Part shown: in pieces, positions 7,245 to 9,767 of the stretch | Numbering within the stretch: position 1 is the first letter of the stretch | Layout of the letters: each line of letters begins with the position of its first letter | Source: CAYPNF01 sp964411985 | Lineage (GTDB): Bacteria > Verrucomicrobiota > Verrucomicrobiia > Limisphaerales > J093 | Length of the DNA stretch: 9,767 bases | NCBI GenBank assembly: GCA_964411985.1 | Contig: CAYPNF010000114.1 | Coordinates: 1 to 9,767 of the forward strand | Reading direction: 5' to 3' | The notes under the pieces: generated by a model | What the model was told of the DNA's origin: nothing | The model's input: only the letters and a program-made list of their open reading frames with translations | The model's database searches: none | Position numbers and translations under genes: made by a program

Positions 7245-7277
7245 GAGCCGGCCTGAGGTCTTGTCTCAGGCCGACTC
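7245..7277 (-). promoter_or_regulatory. Strong hairpin in the ssb leader region
   Basis: CGGCCTGAG (7249-7257) pairs perfectly with CTCAGGCCG (7265-7273) around a seven-base loop. After one mismatch, GAG (7245-7247) pairs with CTC (7275-7277). This 12-pair stem lies 28 bases before the ssb start. No T-run follows on the minus strand, so it is more likely an operator, an mRNA-stabilising or attenuating structure, or a processing site than an intrinsic terminator. On the plus strand it is followed by TTTT, but no plus-strand gene enters from the left. Confidence 0.5.
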
Positions 7278-7295
7278 GCCTTTTCCCAGCAGGTG

Positions 7296-7327
7296 GGTTC
7301 CCTCTGGCCCAGAGCCCGATGGGAACC
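7296..7327. other. Nested palindromes after the 105-residue gene
   Basis: GGTTCCC (7296-7302) is complementary to GGGAACC (7321-7327). Inside it, CTCTGG-C-CCAGAG (7302-7314) is a perfect odd palindrome. Together they lie seven bases after the stop of the upstream gene and before the ssb hairpin. Either a transcript end without a T tract or a protein-binding site would fit. Confidence 0.4.
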
Positions 7328-7333
7328 ATCACC

Positions 7334-7651
7334 TCATTGGTTTGTGGCAAATTCTTGTTTGGCGTGGTTTTGGGTTGAGGAGGTTGGAAGGACGCAATCC
7401 ACCAGATGGTGGAGCAATTGCGGGGTCAGATCGCTGAAGTCGAGCTGATGGGTCCCCACCAGCCGACGGGTTCCCTGCTCGTAGATCCCCATGCAGAGTT
7501 GCCCCGCGCATTCCATGGCTACGAACGAGGCCACGGGGAGGATGTTGAGGGCCGTGGCGCGCGCCCCCTTGGGTTGTTGGACTCGGTGGACTGGGATCCC
7601 GGCGTTCTTGCCCAGGATAAACAGATACTCAGAGACTTGTTGGTATTTCAT
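7334..7651 (-). CDS. Hypothetical protein, 105 residues, between NERD and ssb genes
   Basis: I do not recognise this protein. The chosen ATG gives 105 residues beginning MKYQQVSEYLFIL. An in-frame ATG 32 codons upstream would overlap the end of the NERD gene and add a low-complexity proline/threonine-rich lead, so it was rejected. The protein is small and soluble, with a possible amphipathic helix at the N-terminus, a hydrophobic strand-like core around 33-57 (ALNILPVASFVAMECAG and onward) and a leucine/histidine-rich helix around 74-90. It has two cysteines near the middle and one near the C-terminus but no metal-site pattern. It starts 32 bases after the NERD stop, so it is likely cotranscribed. 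The leader is A-rich with no ribosome site. Confidence 0.65.
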   Translation of the reverse strand: MKYQQVSEYLFILGKNAGIPVHRVQQPKGARATALNILPVASFVAMECAGQLCMGIYEQGTRRLVGTHQLDFSDLTPQLLHHLVDCVLPTSSTQNHAKQEFATNQ

Positions 7652-7683
7652 AGTTTTGTTCTGAGTTTCTGTTTGGCGGGTTT

Positions 7684-8289
7684 TTACGCGGCTTGGTTGA
7701 GTTGGTGAAAAGGGCGCCAGGGAAGGCGGCGCGCGAGCAGTCGCCATCGCAGGGAATGAAGGTGGTCTTCCAAGGTAAGTCCTGAGTTGGCTAGGGATTC
7801 CAAGGTGCGCGTCATCGCCATGGTCTCCTTCTGGCTCAGAAGTGGCGTTTGATGCCTCTGGATGAAGTTGATCAAACCGAAGTTTTGGACCACCCCAGCG
7901 GGACGGGGTGAACCAAAGTCACATCGGCCAACGAAGACGACGATGGGGACGAAGTGATTCCAGGGGATCTGCAGCGCTTGATAAAGGGCTCCCACGTGAC
8001 GGCGGTTTTGCCAGAGGGGGTTCTGGAAGGGCCAACGGCGGTGCTGGAGGACCTGGTACCAATACGGGTCTTGGGGACGAGAGCAAATGACTCCTCGATG
8101 GGACTTGGTCTCGATGACGAAGACTCCGGAACGAGATACCACCACGTGATCGATCTGGGTGGTGCCGTCCCGCGCCGGGAGGATCAAGTCGTGGAAGGAT
8201 CGGTAGGTGGCGGGATCGAGTTTGGAAAGGAGGTTCACCACACGTCGTTCGCCAGCCTCCCCCTGGTTTGGATGGGTATCCTGTTTCAC
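7684..8289 (-). CDS. NERD-domain (nuclease-related) protein
   Basis: The product is 201 residues with a NERD domain over about residues 9-120, a fold related to PD-(D/E)xK nucleases and thought to act in DNA processing. The key pattern is visible: GEAGERRVVNLL (10-21), QIDHVVVS with D47, and VFVIETKSH with E60 and K62, spaced as in this superfamily. The start is GTG with an in-frame TGA directly before it, so no longer form is possible from this frame. No helicase, kinase or membrane part is attached, unlike many NERD proteins; the remaining 80 residues form a helical, arginine/tryptophan-rich tail (RWRLLARRLPWRPF at 181-194) that could bind nucleic acid. It heads a minus-strand cluster with ssb. 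A Holliday-junction-like or restriction function is possible but not shown. Confidence 0.88.
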   Translation of the reverse strand: MKQDTHPNQGEAGERRVVNLLSKLDPATYRSFHDLILPARDGTTQIDHVVVSRSGVFVIETKSHRGVICSRPQDPYWYQVLQHRRWPFQNPLWQNRRHVGALYQALQIPWNHFVPIVVFVGRCDFGSPRPAGVVQNFGLINFIQRHQTPLLSQKETMAMTRTLESLANSGLTLEDHLHSLRWRLLARRLPWRPFHQLNQAA

Positions 8290-8296
8290 TCAGCGT

Positions 8297-8345
8297 CCAG
8301 TGTTCGTTATGCGGAGCAGGGAGCCCGGCCATGTCCGAACACCGG
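8297..8345. promoter_or_regulatory. Inverted repeat between divergent genes
   Basis: CCAGTGTTCG (8297-8306) and CGAACACCGG (8336-8345) are inverted copies with one mismatch in ten, 29 bases apart. They lie in the 94-base gap between the divergent NERD gene and the 90-residue gene. This is where both promoters must be, so a shared operator is a reasonable guess. A long-loop hairpin in the leader is the alternative. I see no clear -10/-35 pair on either strand. Confidence 0.4.
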
Positions 8346-8383
8346 AAAAAGCCCTAGGATTTCGGCTGGGAGCTTAATCCACC

Positions 8384-8656
8384 GTGGAGGCATGGTGGAC
8401 ACTTCGCCAGATCTGGTGGCAGGGTGACGTGTCGATCTACCACCAGACCAAACCTGGGTACAAAGTGGAAGCCTTTGAGGTGATTCGGATCAGAACCGCG
8501 AGACCCTCCCCAGGAACCTTGGTAGAATACGACCTCAAGGAAGTCTACCCAAGCTCCGAAGAGTGGGGAAGGTGCGGCTATACCTACAAGACGCTCGTAC
8601 AAGCTGGGGCTCGAGCGGCTGAATTCGTAAACCAGTATCGCGAGGAGCCACTTTGA
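8384..8656 (+). CDS. Hypothetical protein, 90 residues
   Basis: I do not recognise a named family. The GTG start is the first possible one after an in-frame TAA nine bases upstream; a weak GGGAG lies 11 bases before it, and a second GTG at codon 16 is possible. The protein has a tryptophan-rich start (WWTLRQIWWQGD at 4-15), then a beta-rich middle (YKVEAFEVIRIRTAR at 26-40) and a conserved-looking motif of the type YPSSEEWGRCGYTY (55-68), ending in a helix (GARAAEFVNQYREE at 75-88). The clean domain-like pattern and lack of low complexity make it a real gene in my view. It reads away from the NERD gene. Confidence 0.7.
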   Translation: MEAWWTLRQIWWQGDVSIYHQTKPGYKVEAFEVIRIRTARPSPGTLVEYDLKEVYPSSEEWGRCGYTYKTLVQAGARAAEFVNQYREEPL

Positions 8657-9439
8657 TTGCCGCCGAGGGTGAGGACAGCGGATAGCCTACTCCGACGCGT
8701 CGTAGAATCGGATTCGTAACTCCTCGGCCAGCGACGAATGGCGAGTGGCGGATCAGTTACCCGCGCCTTTGGACGGACGCCAGATCGGTTCTGTGGGTTA
8801 CTCCGGCTAAGCGTTACCTCAGCCGATCATTAGGGGTGGCATTCGCTTCCATCGCTACCTTCATAACCAGGCTCCTACGTGGGATTTGCGTCATAGCCAA
8901 GAAGTCGAAACAAGCGACCGTCCGCTTTCGAGAACTGAGTAGTGGCTTCCCGGTGCTTGCTGCGATCCTTGATGGGGGGGCATTCCGGTCTGTAGCGCTG
9001 GAACCATCCAGCCTCCGTCCGGTGCTAATGCTTGCAAACGAGGCCTTTCTGAACGAGGTTAGTCCTTAATCACTACCACCAGAAGGAAGCTGACTCGTTT
9101 TTCCGTCGGCCGTTTGGTCTTGGCGGTGATCCGAAAGGCCGGGAGTGACGTACAGAAGCCTATTACGGGGTTGGACCGGTCCGGCAACCGGTGTTCAGGT
9201 GCCATCGCCTGAAAGAGGGAGAAACCGCATCTTGGGGAACCCTGGCGAGCTGTCCCTGTGCCTGCAACGCAACCTCGTTATCCTCAGCGTAACCAGCTTT
9301 CCGACAATAGGTTCACGCTATCGCACCTCAATGAATCGGGAACTTCAGAAAAAAAGAACCAAGAAAAGTAGCGCCGAATGGAAGAACCCAACTTTTCCAT
9401 CGTTAGTATGAGTATAGACCCTTAACCGGCCCTAGAATC
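8657..9439. other. About 780 bases without a convincing gene
   Basis: Short open frames exist on the plus strand (from GTG at 8836 and from about 9145), but neither has a recognisable motif, a ribosome site or domain-like composition, and the minus strand shows no frame above 60 codons. Visible structure: GATCGGTT (8783-8790) with AGCCGATC (8821-8828); a degenerate repeated word of the type ATCGG-TTC-GT-CTCC-GGC at about 8706-8728 and 8784-8807; a run of seven G near 8974; the perfect palindrome GGACCGGTCC (9173-9182) followed by a second ACCGGT (9187-9192); and CAGG/CCTG (9196-9211). It may be decayed element DNA, a noncoding RNA or the long leader of the LRR gene. Confidence 0.6.
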
Positions 9440-9767
9440 ATGAAGACCCTAAGAATCCTGCGATTGGCTTCCGTGCTGGGACTAGCCCTGGTGACACTCC
9501 AACCTCACCCGTCAGCCCAGGCAGCGGATTACACCTACACGACCAACAACGGCACGATCACCATCATGAAATACACCGGACACGGCGGTGCGGTGATCAT
9601 CCCAGATACGATCAGCGGCCTGCCGGTCACCAGCATCGGGAGTCATGCGTTTCAATCGTACTCCTTTCTAACTAGCGTCACGATCCCCGATACCGTAACC
9701 AGCATCGGGGACTGGGCATTCGGTTTCTGCGCCAACCTGACCAGCATCACCATACCCAACAGCGTCA
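9440..9767 (+). CDS. Secreted BspA-like leucine-rich-repeat protein, 5' part
   Basis: The frame is open to the window edge, giving the first 109 residues. Residues 1-28 are a Sec signal peptide: basic start MKTLRILR, a leucine/valine-rich core and a likely cut in SAQA-AD. Residues 30-62 form an N-terminal cap (YTYTTNNGTITIMKYTG), followed by LRR_5 repeats of 23 residues, VTSIGSHAFQ... and VTSIGDWAFG..., each ending in TIP(D/N)(T/S). These proteins are exported, often surface-bound, and serve adhesion or substrate binding in Verrucomicrobiota, Bacteroidetes and others. ATG at 9440 is chosen because the signal peptide begins there; no Shine-Dalgarno is visible. The C-terminal part, which would show any anchor or catalytic domain, is outside the window. 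Confidence 0.9.
   Translation, partial: MKTLRILRLASVLGLALVTLQPHPSAQAADYTYTTNNGTITIMKYTGHGGAVIIPDTISGLPVTSIGSHAFQSYSFLTSVTIPDTVTSIGDWAFGFCANLTSITIPNSV
9626..9763 (+). repeat. Two 69-base in-frame LRR_5 repeat units
   Basis: Units 9626-9694 and 9695-9763 each encode 23 residues of the type VTSIGxxAFxxxxxLTSxTIPxx and both begin with codons for (V)TSIG written almost identically (ACCAGCATCGGG). The identical DNA words suggest recent tandem duplication of units, and more copies are expected downstream. Confidence 0.85.

Noticed and set aside
8836..9069. 77-codon open frame with GTG start
   Set aside because: No ribosome site, no recognisable motif, and composition without a clear fold; it lies in a stretch full of palindromes.
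9121..9230. SAM-I riboswitch (GGCAACC at 9183-9189 and AGGTGCCA at 9197-9204)
   Set aside because: The two core words are present in order, but only seven bases separate them, too few for the P3 stem. The TGAAACC segment and a closing P1 helix are missing, and the next gene is an LRR protein with no link to methionine.
9309..9327. Possible second att copy (AGGTTCA followed by GCACC)
   Set aside because: AGGTTCA matches the tRNA T arm, but the following bases and spacing to the GCACC word do not match the tRNA 3' end, so it is a chance heptamer.
9145..9411. 88-codon open frame
   Set aside because: It runs across palindromes and ends in a lysine/asparagine-rich tail, with no domain pattern or ribosome site; probably not translated.

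Overview
The window looks like a bacterial chromosome of fairly high GC, most likely Verrucomicrobiota. That placement rests on a secreted BspA-type leucine-rich-repeat gene at the right edge, weak or absent Shine-Dalgarno sites before several genes, and the style of the integrase. It is inference, not proof.

Positions 1-4750 are housekeeping DNA. After a terminator-like hairpin comes the conserved order rplU-rpmA-obg (ribosomal proteins L21 and L27 and the ribosome-assembly GTPase Obg), all on the plus strand, with a good intrinsic terminator between rpmA and obg. Obg carries an unusual acidic insertion of about 65 residues in its glycine-rich N-terminal domain. Facing obg is pbpC, a bifunctional penicillin-binding protein 1C with intact glycosyltransferase and transpeptidase motifs.

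From 4750 to about 8660 the DNA looks like an integrated accessory element. A tRNA-Arg(ACG) gene with encoded CCA is followed 138 bases later by a tyrosine recombinase with all catalytic residues, which is the usual layout of an element inserted at a tRNA 3' end. Short direct repeats surround the integrase start. Facing the integrase is a four-gene minus-strand cluster, in transcription order: a NERD-domain (nuclease-related) protein, a 105-residue unknown, a single-stranded DNA-binding protein with a canonical acidic tip, and a 166-residue unknown. Two hairpins lie just before ssb. A 90-residue unknown protein reads divergently from the NERD gene, with an inverted repeat between them. A possible DNA-processing or defence module made of a nuclease-like protein, an SSB and two orphans is the most interesting content here, but its function is not shown by sequence alone.

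From 8657 to 9439 I see no convincing gene, only short palindromes and weak repeats. The window ends inside a secreted BspA-like LRR gene. No second copy of the tRNA 3' end is visible, so the right boundary of the element is either outside the window or lost.
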